Below, piece after piece: positions 1-9,200 of a DNA stretch of 23,587 bases (position 1 is its first letter; the number at the start of each line of letters is the position of its first letter). This DNA comes from Rozella allomycis CSF55 (Eukaryota; Rozellomycota): NCBI GenBank assembly GCA_000442015.1, contig KE561060.1:1-23587 (forward strand), in the 5' to 3' direction. Under the pieces are notes generated by a model. The model saw only the letters and a program-made list of their open reading frames with translations. It was not told the DNA's origin and made no database searches. Made by a program: the position numbers and the translations under genes.

Positions 1-154
1 AACTAAGAACATTATCACTGCTCATGTTCAAAGACTTATTTCTTTCACTTTACGCGAAGAAGTATTTCCAGAAAGTTCAGACAAATCATTTGGCGCTATT
101 TTGGAGAAGGGGGAGGTGAAGTTGAGAACAACAGGTATGCCGCCTGGCAAAGAG
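1..154. repeat. 154-bp exact copy of 457-610 ending at an N
   Basis: Bases 1-154 are identical to 457-610. The first copy stops at the N at 155 while the second runs on into unique sequence. This is either the end of another contig carrying the same element copy, or a true tandem or dispersed copy of the retroelement collapsed at a scaffold join. The segment encodes the end of the integrase module and its tail. Confidence 0.9.
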
Positions 155-155
155 N

Positions 156-1026
156 CCTTCCCTTCCATCTTTGAATGCTGAAAAACTATTCAAAACAGAA
201 TATGGCGCTGAAATGTCTCGTCGTGTTGCTTCTACCTTTCGTGTCGCTAATTTTAATCCAAACAAGGCTATCGATAAAATGAAGAAAAATTATGATCAGA
301 AACACGTTCCTGTATTCTTTAAAATTGGCCAAATTGTTCTAGTGTTCAAGCCTGTTCTTCAGAAAAATCAATCAAAAAAATTACGCCATTATTTAGGGGT
401 TCGTATACCATTCTTGAGAGACTAGATGACTTAAACTATCGTTTGAAAGAAATTAAAACTAAGAACATTATCACTGCTCATGTTCAAAGACTTATTTCTT
501 TCACTTTACGCGAAGAAGTATTTCCAGAAAGTTCAGACAAATCATTTGGCGCTATTTTGGAGAAGGGGGAGGTGAAGTTGAGAACAACAGGTATGCCGCC
601 TGGCAAAGAGGAAAATATTATTCAAGGGATACTGGAAAGGCACGCTTTGTTGAGTTGGTATTAGACCGTAGTGCACGACGGGATAATTCATGGCTGCTTG
701 GAAAGGGCAGGTATGCGCACTCTCAGAGTTATCCGGGGTCTAGGTCGATTGGTGGCGTGGACAGAGTCCCGAATTGTTAGGGATGCAGGGAGGAGATGAT
801 GTTGCTAGCACGGATAATAGGCTGGAGTTGTTGCGTCGGGAGGAGTCAGTTTCTGATGAATCTCGTGGTACCCTGAACGCTCAATATAAAGGCCGAGCTA
901 TATCTTCAATGGAGGTATCGCACTGTGAAAATAACCCAATTCGTCGCTCGCGGCGTATTTTAGCTCGAAGTAGGCCACTTCGGTTAGACTCTGAAAGAGT
1001 TGGCATTGACTCTCAAGAGGGAGGAG
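156..1026 (+). pseudogene. Ty3/gypsy-like integrase C-terminal region, frameshifted
   Basis: This is a remnant of the end of a Pol polyprotein. The frame from 157 to 425 has a basic segment with KKNYDQKH followed by a hydrophobic strand (FFKIGQIVLVFKP), then KKLRHYLG. The matching continuation of the GPY/F module (SYTILERLDDLNYRLK) is in another frame, so there is a frameshift in the GGGG run near 396-399. That frame stays open to the TAG at 662-664. A later frame (774-1049) ends in a basic tail with RRSRR, as seen at the C-termini of some Ty3/gypsy Pol proteins. GPY/F is the C-terminal module of Ty3/gypsy integrases. The protease, reverse transcriptase and catalytic integrase core are not in the window, so this is a 5'-truncated, inactive copy. 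Assignment to Ty3/gypsy is fairly secure; the extent of the tail is less so. Confidence 0.7.
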
Positions 1027-1130
1027 TGTCGCCGACGATCTTGAATTAATATCGGTACAATGAGTTCGAGACTTAGCCACGCGTATATAGATCAATTTTA
1101 CAAATTCAATAAACCCTGGTCATAATTTAT
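1015..1130 (+). mobile_element. putative polypurine tract and LTR start
   Basis: A purine run (AAGAGGGAGGAG, 1015-1026) lies at the end of the Pol-like frame and is followed at once by TGTCGCC, the expected layout of a polypurine tract and the TG start of a 3' LTR. Within the next 100 bases are a TATA-like GTATATAG (1083-1090) and an AATAAA (1108-1113). TGGT at 1117 could begin a primer-binding site. The other LTR is not in the window, so the right boundary is a guess. Confidence 0.45.
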
Positions 1131-1138
1131 TAACTTTT

Positions 1139-1615
1139 ATGTCTTGTCCGTCTTCCCCAAGTTCTGGTTCCAAGCCCGCGTCTCTAGCTACCGCTGCTAC
1201 CCAGTCGGTTACTTCCTCTGTTTCTCATCGTCCCACGGCCTCTAACACTGTTCGCGACAAAACTGTTGCAAGACCTAAAGAACAAATAGTAGCAGATAAT
1301 GATGAATTATTGTCAAATGTAATATTAATATTATTCAAATGAGCATCAGTTGTGTCAGACATGTCGGTATTCGAATCAGAAGAAGAATCAGAACAAGATT
1401 GGACGCTTTTAGATTCATCGGCATGTAGATTGTTGATTGAAGTGAGCGTTGTGAGGCTCCCCAGAAGAAAATTTCACAAATATTTTCTGACGCCGTTTAC
1501 ACTGACGATGTACACAATTACATTCACGCCACAAATGACCTTTTACTTCGCAACAGCGACACAAGGCATACTTCACATTCATATTATCAAGTACCAATTG
1601 ATCCAGGACGGGTAG
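1139..1615 (+). pseudogene. Ser/Thr-rich ORF after the putative LTR, one in-frame stop
   Basis: An ATG at 1139 opens a Ser/Thr/Ala-rich frame (67 codons) ending in TGA at 1340-1342. The same frame then stays open to 1615 with an acidic stretch (ESEEESEQD). Its position directly after a putative LTR would fit the N-terminus of a Gag, but no Gag domain is visible in this frame. The opposite strand carries a better Gag signal over 1415-1917, so the downstream half may be a shadow. Function unknown. Confidence 0.25.
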
Positions 1616-1917
1616 AAATATTTACACCCGGGGTGTGCATTACCCCTGGCAAACTTGTCGGGGTAATGAAGAAGTATGATTGGGGGATGCTGGGCTGCGC
1701 CAAAATNATTGTCTCTTTAATTGTAATACAAAATCTTCATATGTTCTTAGCGTTTCATCAATGAGCCAATATGATTCTATAACCAATCGCACACCGGTTC
1801 TCGACAATATGAAGCTGCATAAATAATCCTCTTGTTTTCAGTGTTATACATTTGTTCATTCAATTCGAACACAAACTCTAATTGTCTCAAGAAAGCGGCA
1901 AGTTTCTTTGGATTTTC
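1415..1917 (-). pseudogene. inverted Gag remnant with CCHC zinc knuckle
   Basis: Read on the minus strand from the N at 1918, the first 130 bases encode a Gag-core-like segment. It has NPKKLAAFLRQLEFVFELNEQ and then KRIIYAASYCREPVCDWL, resembling the retrotransposon Gag core (hydrophobic helix, Y..K..YAAS..., conserved W). A frameshift or stop follows at the W-L, and the neighbouring frame continues (ESYWLIDETLRTYEDFV) to the N at 1707. Further on, 1415-1597 encodes a perfect CX2CX4HX4C knuckle (C-RC-C-EVKG-H-LWRE-C). The order Gag core then knuckle is the normal one. The element is opposite in orientation to the integrase remnant at 156-1026, so it is a second or rearranged insertion. No intact Gag remains. 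Confidence 0.6.
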
Positions 1918-1918
1918 N

Positions 1919-2108
1919 GATATTTATGATATTTATCATCAATCCTCAAATCACATCACATTTCAATACACTGCATGTCTGTTAATTTACCTTAAATAAA
2001 AATGTCCATGTCTATGTCTACTACTCTGTCTACATTTACATATATATGTGATGTACTTTTTGAAGTTATTACCTTGCCAATATCTGATATATTTTGTCCA
2101 AAGTTAAA
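1919..2108. other. AT-rich spacer, no gene recognised
   Basis: Between the N at 1918 and the next duplicated block there is AT-rich sequence. A 44-codon plus-strand frame starts at 2002 (Met-Ser repeats) and runs into the repeat at 2109. No homology is recognised. Confidence 0.5.
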
Positions 2109-2591
2109 CATCCAAATATGGAAACCATATGTCTAAAATACATGCGGCGGCATATTATTGAATCCCTAAATTACCCTAAATAGTCGCCCCCTGACTGTAC
2201 CTCATGTCTGCTCCAAGTTTTATGGACAATTTGACTGAGTATTGTGCACATANAAGAAGCTCACCGGAATCTACAGAAGAAATTTTGTTGGAGTACTCGG
2301 CCTTGACAGCCTTTCGAAAATGGTCGATGATAGGAACAACAAGAGAAGAGCGTAAAATGGACGCGACAGTAGTTCCCTTGTACGGCTCCCCAGTAACAGA
2401 GTCCAAGAGCAGATACCAAACAAGAAGCGAAGAGGTGGATGCTGANCATCCAAATATGGACACCATATGTCTAAAATACATGTCGCGGCATATTATTGAA
2501 TCCCTTAATTACTCTAAATAGTCGCCCCCCTTACTGTACCGCATGTCTGCTCCAAGTTTTATGGACAATTTGACTGAGTATTGTGCACATA
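2109..2591 (+). repeat. two diverged copies of a 145-bp block flanking an N-bounded insert
   Basis: 2109-2252 and 2447-2591 are near-identical. Each contains the end of one frame (HPNM-TICLKYM-RHIIESLNY-K, stop), about 20 bases of spacer, and the start of the next frame (MSAPSFMDNLTEYCAH). The first copy ends at the N at 2253 and the second starts at the N at 2446. Several substitutions separate them, so they are different element copies or haplotypes and not one sequence read twice. Confidence 0.85.
2254..2521 (+). pseudogene. C-terminal fragment of the ORF upstream of the MULE-like transposase
   Basis: From the N at 2253 a plus-strand frame is open across the N at 2446 to TAG at 2519-2521. 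It is polar and charged (STEEILLEYSALTAFRKW, then REERKMD) and ends in the conserved RHIIESLNY peptide shared with the copy at 2109-2183. It stops 21 bp before the transposase ATG, so it may be the first of two genes in one element. No domain recognised. Because both ends are Ns, the join to HPNM is uncertain. Confidence 0.35.
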
Positions 2592-3326
2592 TGATATGTT
2601 TCGTGGCCAGTTTAAAAGGTATGGGTTTACCTGGATCGGTTTTAAAGGAGCGTATTATATGCGAATCTAAGCTTTTTGGGTACACACTTGGTGTCCCTAG
2701 GTCAGGTCACGAGAAAATGCACCTTGCATGTAGCAAAACACGCTATCCGATTTGTCCCGCTAATGTGCGTATAAATTGTCTCAAAATGGCTGGGTTATTG
2801 TGGCTCATGTTTTTGAACATAATCATCCTCCATTAAACGACGTTAACGTTGAAGTATTTGATGTTCATGAGACATTACGCGCTTTTGTCCAGGCACACAT
2901 AAATTCTTTTCAAATTCATACTGTTTAAAAAACAATGTACCCTGACAAGGTTCTTCCCTTATCTACAATATCGCAAAAAATCCGCTCCTTAAGAACCGAA
3001 ATATTTGGCCCTTTAGGGAATGAATATGAAAAGCTCATTAAGAATTTAGAAGACGACAATGACAAAACCGTATCAATATTTGTTGATCGTGACTCTCTGG
3101 GTACTGTGCTGAAATTTAGGTGGGCGGACAAACGTGCTCTTTACATTATTGCCTCCACTAAGTGTGATTTTTATTAATTGACACTACGTATAAAGTGACA
3201 AATTTTGATCAATCTTTAGCGCTTTTATTGTCACTGGACAAGCAGAACATGACTGTCAATCTCGCACGCATGGATTATTTTGCTGGCATCTGGAAAAGTT
3301 ATCAGCGTCTTTCGAAAATTATCTAA
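2543..3326 (+). pseudogene. MULE-like transposase remnant with FAR1/FLYWCH-type zinc finger
   Basis: The frame starts MSAPSFMDNLTEYCAH and runs to about residue 80 with LACSKTRYPICPANVRI. After a one-base slip in an AAAA run near 2785 it continues as NGWVIVAHVFEHNHPP. C..., CPA and HNHP are the spaced ligands of FAR1/FLYWCH-like DNA-binding domains of Mutator-like transposases. A third segment (2935-3177) is charged and ends ASTKCDFY. After a slip in a T-run near 3170 it continues IDTTYKVTNFDQSLALLLSLDK, resembling the first catalytic-Asp segment (D-TY-TN) of MULE DDE domains. It ends at TAA 3324-3326, without the rest of the catalytic core. Two homopolymer frameshifts, an in-frame TAA before 2935 and the missing core mean it is not functional here. 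The family call is by motif only. Confidence 0.5.
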
Positions 3327-3915
3327 AGAAAATGACATTGTGGATTCGAAACTTTGTTTGTCGAAACCAAACTTCTTAGATTTCCAAATTCGAAAGTTGT
3401 AATTCGCATTATACACTCCAACATCAAATAGAAAATGCAAATCTTCAACAGTCGCCTGGTACGCATATTCCTGTAGCATGACATGCCTGGTCGAAATCCT
3501 GGGGTCCGACACTATTTAAAATACGTTTTCGACATGCAAGATAAATGTTAATCATAACNGCATGGTCGAGATCCTGGAGTCCAAAACTATTTAAAATACG
3601 TTTGCGGCATGCGAGATAATTGTTAATAATCACGCTATTAACAGAGTCAACATCTCTTCCAGATGACATTAGTCACTTGAAGCAGNGACATTGCGCGCTT
3701 TTGTACAGGCACAAATGAATGCTTTTCAAATTCATCATTATCTGCGTTTCATCTACCCGCAACAGGCGAGTGTCGCCTGGTACGCATTTTCCTGTAGCAT
3801 GACACGCATGGTCGAGATCCTGGGGTCCGAAACTTTTTAAAATACGTTTTCGACATGCGAGATAAATGTTTATCATCACGTAATTAACAGAGTCAACATC
3901 TCTTCCACATGACAT
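3231..3915 (-). pseudogene. minus-strand ORFs in a repeated block, function unknown
   Basis: Three related segments lie head to tail, split by Ns at 3559 and 3686. Two carry a frame starting MS-GRDVDSVN, continuing YLACRKRIL-SFG-QDLDHACHATG and ending near CVPGD (start codons near 3669 and 3915). In the first segment a neighbouring frame (3231-3512) continues 93 codons with normal-looking composition (VEDLHFLFDVGVYNANYNF). It ends at 3231, overlapping the end of the MULE-like frame on the other strand. The plus strand at 3687-3738 also repeats the transposase segment at 2868-2921 (LRAFVQA). The strands give competing readings and I recognise no family. Confidence 0.3.
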
Positions 3916-4008
3916 TAGTCATTTGGTACCATGATTACTAATTTTCATACCTTTTTTCCATTTCATCACATATTTATTCATGTGTTAATTTAAAAATTAT
4001 ATATTCCT

Positions 4009-4144
4009 ACTATACCAATGTCATTTTGGATGTTTCTTATAATCCCTTTATTTGTAACGTCTNGATTTACAACTTATATATTTCTACTACATTAATGCCA
4101 TTTTGGATGTTTCTTATAATCCCTATATTTTTAACGTCTATATT
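4009..4144. repeat. 55-60 bp repeat on both sides of an N
   Basis: A block containing CATTTTGGATGTTTCTTATA and AACGTCT occurs at about 4009-4062 and again at 4083-4144, split by the N at 4063. This is another case of two similar contig ends joined side by side. Confidence 0.7.
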
Positions 4145-4278
4145 TAAAATTTCCATTGTCTGGCCATTAATGTTTCTTTTCAATATACAAGGTTATTCAC
4201 TTGTACAATTTCAAAGTTTCGTTACAACTGCCATTGTTTGTCTTTGTTTTTCATAGAGACCCCCTGGTCCATTTTTCA

Positions 4279-4542
4279 ATGAGAAAAAGTATCTTCAAAG
4301 AAGCTCAAAAGCGCAGAATGAAGAGAGAGGTACATAAGAAATATCGTGCAGATCCCGCTTTTAGAAAAAAGCAGGAGTACAAAGAAAGACATAAGCCTGT
4401 GACAAAATATATCACTCAACGAATTAATCGTTTGACAAGCCCTCATCAAAATCTTTTCCATGGCGAGATTATGAAACTAAATCTTAATAAAACTTTTATT
4501 GATTTTTTATATCCTNCTTTGTTTCTTTACCAATTGAATTGA
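4279..4542 (+). CDS. basic ORF fragment interrupted by an N
   Basis: From ATG 4279 a Lys/Arg-rich frame (RKSIFKEAQKRRMKREVHKKY, DPAFRKKQEYKERHK) runs to the N at 4516 and formally to 4542. The run of basic residues with Y-x-DP-x-x-RKK resembles linkers found in several eukaryotic transposon proteins, but no domain is clear. It lies between element remnants, with repeat family A directly downstream, so it is probably part of a mobile element. Confidence 0.3.
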   Translation: MRKSIFKEAQKRRMKREVHKKYRADPAFRKKQEYKERHKPVTKYITQRINRLTSPHQNLFHGEIMKLNLNKTFIDFLYPXLFLYQLN

Positions 4543-4626
4543 CTATTTTATCCACATCCGAAACGATTAAAGCTCAGACGACAACGTATAAGCATTCATA
4601 ATAAAAAAATAATACTAATTATACCG
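4523..4626 (+). repeat. dispersed repeat A, copy 1
   Basis: A block with TTGACTATTTTATCCACATC and GACAACGTATAAGCATTCAT recurs at 20045-20150 and, with an internal insertion, at 20966-21100. A short end-piece is at 19737-19786. About 100 bases downstream of copy 1, CCCGCTTTTAGTATTACAGA (4736-4755) also matches the region after copy 3 (21131-21150), so the repeat is longer and partly diverged between. Confidence 0.75.
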
Positions 4627-4981
4627 AAGAAAAATGAGAATAGATTATCTCGGATTGTGTATTGCGTCGTTTATCAGAATATAGATCCATCAGTATAGAG
4701 ATCCTTCAAATGACAACCAATTACCATCGCAACCCCGCTTTTAGTATTACAGATAGTGTTGTGCTCGCTTCGCTCGCATTGTACCATTTTTAGCAAAAAA
4801 CATATTGTCGCTCCATGCGCATATAGTATCTTAATCCTCATAAATGGGATAGTAAATTAACAGATAAAAGAGTGAAACTGATGTCGATTGAGAATGGATT
4901 ATCCTCCGTTCGATTTATTGATATCTCCTTGGAGTTTTCTTGATCAACTCAGAAAATTTAATTATAATGGAAAAAAGTACC
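4627..4981. other. gene-free spacer with repeat fragments
   Basis: No convincing frame. It includes a continuation of repeat A (4736-4755) and one copy of the CTCGCTTCGCTCGCATT motif (4764-4780) that defines repeat family B at 18-20.7 kb. Confidence 0.5.
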
Positions 4982-5083
4982 GTATTTTGAAAAAGATTTG
5001 CGACACAAATTGTGGCGTAACATAGACGTAACCCTTGTCGATTTTTGNTGACGTGATTAATAGCGCGTGAAACAACATTATTG

Positions 5084-5287
5084 TTTTTAAAATATAATAA
5101 TCAAAATTTAGGCATTTGGAAAAACTATTAAACTCATCTCTATTTTTTGTGAAGAGCTCCATGGCAACCAAGGTACCGTTCACNTTTTTTTTAAAATATA
5201 ATAAACAAAATTTAGGCATTTGGAAAAACTATTAAATTCATCTCTATGTTTTGTGAAGAGCTCCATGGCAACCAAGGTACCGTTCAC
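5084..5287. repeat. tandem 100-bp copies ending at Ns
   Basis: Two copies, each finishing GGCAACCAAGGTACCGTTCAC before an N (5184, 5288), differ at a few positions. On the minus strand both encode VNGTLVAMELFTKNRDEFNS-like peptides. This is the same contig-end pattern as at 155 and 13996. Confidence 0.8.
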
Positions 5288-5333
5288 NTGTTTTGGAGTT
5301 GAAAAAAGAAAGAGTTAAGAAATTAGAGAATAT

Positions 5334-5570
5334 ATGGCAAGTTGGCAACAAATATCAATTGAAAAATCACAGAGCAGATTAAATGAAAATGANATGAATC
5401 GTCATAACTCGTACAAAGGATTGCTGATGAAAGGAAGTATTGAAATTGAAGTAGTAGGTATTAAGAAGGGCTCAAATGGGCGAAGCTGTTTGGAAAACGA
5501 AGTATGTGGAGACTCATTAGAAATCAATCAAATACTTGTATGTGAATATACAATAGTAGAAGCGACGTGA
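5334..5570 (+). CDS. ORF with GRSCLENEVCG motif, probably transposon-associated
   Basis: An open frame of 78 codons with an N at 5393. The second half reads MKGSIEIEVVGIKKGSNGRS, then CLENEVCGDSLEINQILV, and ends in TGA after IVEAT. A GR-[ST]-C-x-[EH]-[EH]-x-x-CG block followed by a hydrophobic strand resembles the N-terminal part of a protein family I recall as widespread and multicopy in zoosporic fungi and oomycetes. That resemblance is from memory and weak. It lies inside the possible inverted-repeat element 4982-5823. The start is uncertain because the N precedes the conserved half. Confidence 0.35.
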   Translation: MASWQQISIEKSQSRLNENXMNRHNSYKGLLMKGSIEIEVVGIKKGSNGRSCLENEVCGDSLEINQILVCEYTIVEAT

Positions 5571-5934
5571 GTAATCGGGAATGAGTGAAAGAAATCGCAG
5601 CCTTTCAGCGTTTGAGTAATACTTTTTTCCTGCCATTTTGGATTCCCGCCAAAAATGGTCCTTTTTAAAGGTTATAAAAACCCATAATATGAAATTTTGA
5701 AAAATATATTTATTCATTGAATTTGCAGTTCAAATTTATTGCGTAAAGTGCTATCAAAAAAGTGACTTTTGAAAAAGAGTTGCGAAAGTGGCGTTCCTTT
5801 TTCGCAACTCTTTTTCAAAATACATTGCGTTTCCGCAGTGCAAAACCATTCAATCATCAAAGTTGTTGCTTCAGCAAAACTTTACATGCACAGAAACATT
5901 AAAATATACAACAATTTGAACATACAAGCCGTCN
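5571..5934. other. spacer with the hairpin, no gene recognised
   Basis: AT-rich sequence apart from the hairpin. No conserved frame is seen on either strand before the N at 5934. Confidence 0.5.
5767..5820. repeat. perfect 21-bp hairpin
   Basis: TTTTGAAAAAGAGTTGCGAA (5767 on) pairs perfectly over 21 bases with 5800-5820, with a 12-base loop. It is about 400 bases from the RPB1 stop codon. The arms match the left end of the putative element at 4982, so it is more likely a transposon-end palindrome than a terminator. Confidence 0.85.
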
Positions 5935-6139
5935 AACTGCCAAAGATATACGTCTTTCCATCTTGAACAAAATCAACGAAATCAATACAAGACCAGAACT
6001 CGATGAACACCGATACGAGATTATCCGACTACCAAAAGATACACCAATTGTACACATGAAATTTGGAAACTTGCGATCTGGCCAACTAAATAAACCAAGA
6101 TTTTTGCGATCCGGCCAACTAAATAAACCAAAATTTTGA
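5935..6139 (+). pseudogene. C-terminal ORF fragment with an 11-codon duplication
   Basis: Directly after the N at 5934 a plus-strand frame is open for 67 codons and ends in TGA. It has a normal amphipathic composition (DIRLSILNKINEINTRPELD, then EIIRLPKDTPIVHMKFGN) and no ATG at its start, so it is the 3' end of something cut by the gap. Its last codons contain a tandem in-frame 33-bp duplication (LRSGQLNKPRF then LRSGQLNKPKF). It converges on RPB1 with about 78 bp between the stop codons. Unrecognised. Confidence 0.35.
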
Positions 6140-6183
6140 AACAAAACCCCAACCCAATTAATAACTCTTCAAATAAATATAAA

Positions 6184-6189
6184 TTTATT
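6184..6189 (-). terminator. AATAAA polyadenylation signal of RPB1
   Basis: Reverse complement AATAAA, about 28 bases beyond the RPB1 stop codon at 6217-6219. Position and sequence fit a fungal poly(A) signal. Confidence 0.5.
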
Positions 6190-6216
6190 TTCAACCTTGT
6201 TCCAATATCTTCACAA

Positions 6217-9200
6217 CTATTTCTTCTCAGCAGGCGAATAGCTACCATCGGGCGAGTATTGCGCATCAGGAGAGTATTTAGGAGTATCAGGAGAATAGTT
6301 CTGTTCATCGTCAGGAGAGTATTTTGGAGTCGAAGTGTATTTGCCAGTTGCAGAGTATTTTGGAGAATAGCCTTGATCGGGTGAATAGCCTTGTGGAGAG
6401 TACTTTGGACTGCCAGGTGAATACTGCGGACTTGTTGGTGAATACTGTGGACTGGTTGGCGAGTACTGTGGACTTGTTGGAGAATAACCACCCGAACCTG
6501 GAGTATATTTAGGACTTGTTGGAGAATACTGCGGACTTGTTGGAGAATACTTTGGACTAGTAGGCGAGTATTGCGGACTAGTAGGCGAATATTTAGGACT
6601 AGTTGGAGAATAACCACCAGACCCAGGCGAATACTTTGGACTTGTAGGAGAATATTGCGGACTAGTTGGCGAGTACTGCGGACTAGTAGGTGAATATTTA
6701 GGACTAGTCGGAGAATAACCACCAGAACCAGGCGAATACTTTGGACTCGTAGGAGAATATTGCGGACTAGTAGGCGAGTACTGTGGACTAGTAGGCGAAT
6801 AGTGAGGAGAAGCAGGTGAATATAAAGGACTTGTAGGCGAATAATTCGGACTAGTTTGCCTGTGCGACGGAGACGTTGGAGAATACGACATGTTTGGTGA
6901 AGCTAAAGGCGACGTTGGAGAATATGGTGATGGAGAGTAAGCGCCTTGGTTTGGAGAATATGGAGACGGAGAATAGCCACCTTGATCTGGAGAGTAACTT
7001 TGAGTTTGCCCTGGAGAATATTGCGTTTGGCCTGGCGAGTATTGTGTCTGGCCACTTGGATTGTAGACTGGAGAACCTGGTGTGTAAGATGGAGAAGCAG
7101 TACTTTTGAATCCTGGAGAGTAGCCAGAGCCGGGAGAGATATTGAAGCCGGGTGTTTTAGGAGAGTAGCCAGGAGAGACAGGCGCATAGGCAGGAGATGT
7201 TGGAGATAGACCAGGACTGAAACTGCCAGAATCATTAAATGGAGAAAATGAAGAATCGTGTGGAGTGTAAGCGCCCGATGGAGTTTGAGAGCCATTCCAA
7301 TAAGGTGTTTTAGAGTCAAGAAATGGTGTTTGAGAACCATTGTTTAGAGATGATAACAGAGGATGGTAATAAATGGGAATAGCTTGTTCAACTTGAGATT
7401 CATCCAACAGTAAAGAGAATTCGCCAGTGCCTAGAGGAGCCAATTGTCCCAGCATAACATTTTGAGAGACACCGTTGCAGTCGTCTAATTCAGCGAAAGA
7501 AGCCGCTTGTAAAAGAATATCAGAAGTTTCTTCAAAAGAAGCACGCATGAAAGCACCTGCTTCAGTTCTGTTTATGCCGTGCCTGTCAATACCCATAGGA
7601 ACGCCTTTGAATGTCATAACATCACACAGTAGAGCCAAGTGCCTGTAGTTTACATAAGAGCCATCAGATTCAATAACATTTCTTAATTCATTTAACAGAG
7701 AAGCTCTCATTGCTTCAATGCCTAAAACATTAAATATTTCCAAGACATCGTTTGAAATTGTTCTTGTGTAATCAATGTTTGGATGCGACATAACCTTTGA
7801 ATAGAAATAAAATTTATTACTTGTTTCAGATTGATTCCTTCAGTTTCCAAAGTCCAAAAATTGATTCTATTGAAATCACCATCAGCGTTTAACACTTCTG
7901 AATTCTTTTCAACGAGAAAGACTCTGTTGATACCAGGAATACCTCTGAGAGTGACAGTAGAGAGCATATTATTTTCTAATCTCTTTAAAAAGACATCTTC
8001 TTCAATTCTGTTTTCATAGTCATCTTCAGGGTTAACAATTCTGCATCTGAGAATTAATTTTTGAGAATTATCATCAGAAGCCAAACATCTTAAATCTTTA
8101 TCAAAATCCAAAGTAATTTTAGAAGCAACGTCAGCCATAGTTAATTTCTTATCCAACATTTTCGCTCTATCCAATTCAAATCTCAACAACCATCGACTCA
8201 ACTTTTTAGGGTCAAAATCTTCATCTGGTAATTCATAATACGCTTGCACAAACTCTAAATCTTCTTCTATTATAGTATTCTCTGGATCTGGATCATAATA
8301 AATACTAGAATTTGAAACAATCTTTCTTAAAGTTGTATGCTCCAATTCAACTTGAACTTGTTTAGCTAAATCTGCATTCTTGGAATATTCTCCCTTTAAA
8401 TAAATAGTCAACGATGGTGTCTTTATATTCTTTGCTAAACTTAATATTTCTCTCAATCTAGGAACACCCAACGTCATCTTCTTTGATGAAACACCAGCCA
8501 AGTGAAATGTATTCAATGTCATCTGTGTTGCTGGCTCTCCAATACTTTGTGCTGCTATTGTTCCAACCATCTCTCCTGATTCTACCTTGGAATTGCTATA
8601 CTTTGTTTCTATCTCTCCAATCAACCAATCAAATGCTTTATTATTCAAGTGAAATTCTTCTATCACTCTTTTAACACTGAGCAAACTTCTAACCAATATT
8701 TGAAACAGCAGTGATGAATTTATTTCCATTTGTTTAGAGGTAATTTCTTTTGAATGAAATTCTTTAGACTCTTTCAAACCTTCTTTCAAATTATCTCTCT
8801 TCACATTGCTACTTTCGATTCTCTCACATAAACTTCTCACTTGCTTATAAATCTTCAATGGACTCAAATCACTCGCCTTCTTGCCATCAATCTTAAACAA
8901 ACTCTGCGCATTCCATATCATCCTCTTCAAATTCAAAGGCAACGGCCACGATGCATCCCCACTAGGAAATATCTCCCGCAACATCATCTTATCAACACTC
9001 AACTGCTTATACTCTTTATCCAATGCTATCTGCACAAGCGGATTCGAATTCACTTCCTCTATAATCTCCTTTTGCAAACAACTCTCATTCAAACTAAACT
9101 GCTTCACACTAAAATCAACCTTGTATTTCATCTCAAATTTCTTATTGTTCAGTCGAAGTGAATCAAACGTTTGCTTTTCAATCTTCACTGCATCCATCCC

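Larger units (their letters stand above)
4982..5823. mobile_element. possible 0.84-kb DNA element with 22-bp terminal inverted repeats
   Basis: GTATTTTGAAAAAGATTTGC (4982 on) and the reverse complement of 5802-5823 match at 21 of 22 positions. Between them lie the ORF at 5334-5570 and two near-identical 100-bp copies (about 5084-5183 and 5188-5287), each ending at an N. A third, direct copy of the same end motif at 5767-5787 makes a hairpin with the right end. Internal Ns mean the true distance is unknown, so this is a candidate only. Confidence 0.4.

Noticed and set aside
6406-6801. CRISPR-like or minisatellite array
   Set aside because: The 21-bp units are contiguous, without spacers, and encode the heptads of the RPB1 C-terminal domain.
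6021-7340. Long open frames over the CTD region in other frames and on the plus strand
   Set aside because: They are shadows of the 21-bp repeat of the RPB1 tail: leucine- or arginine-rich periodic peptides with no conserved features.
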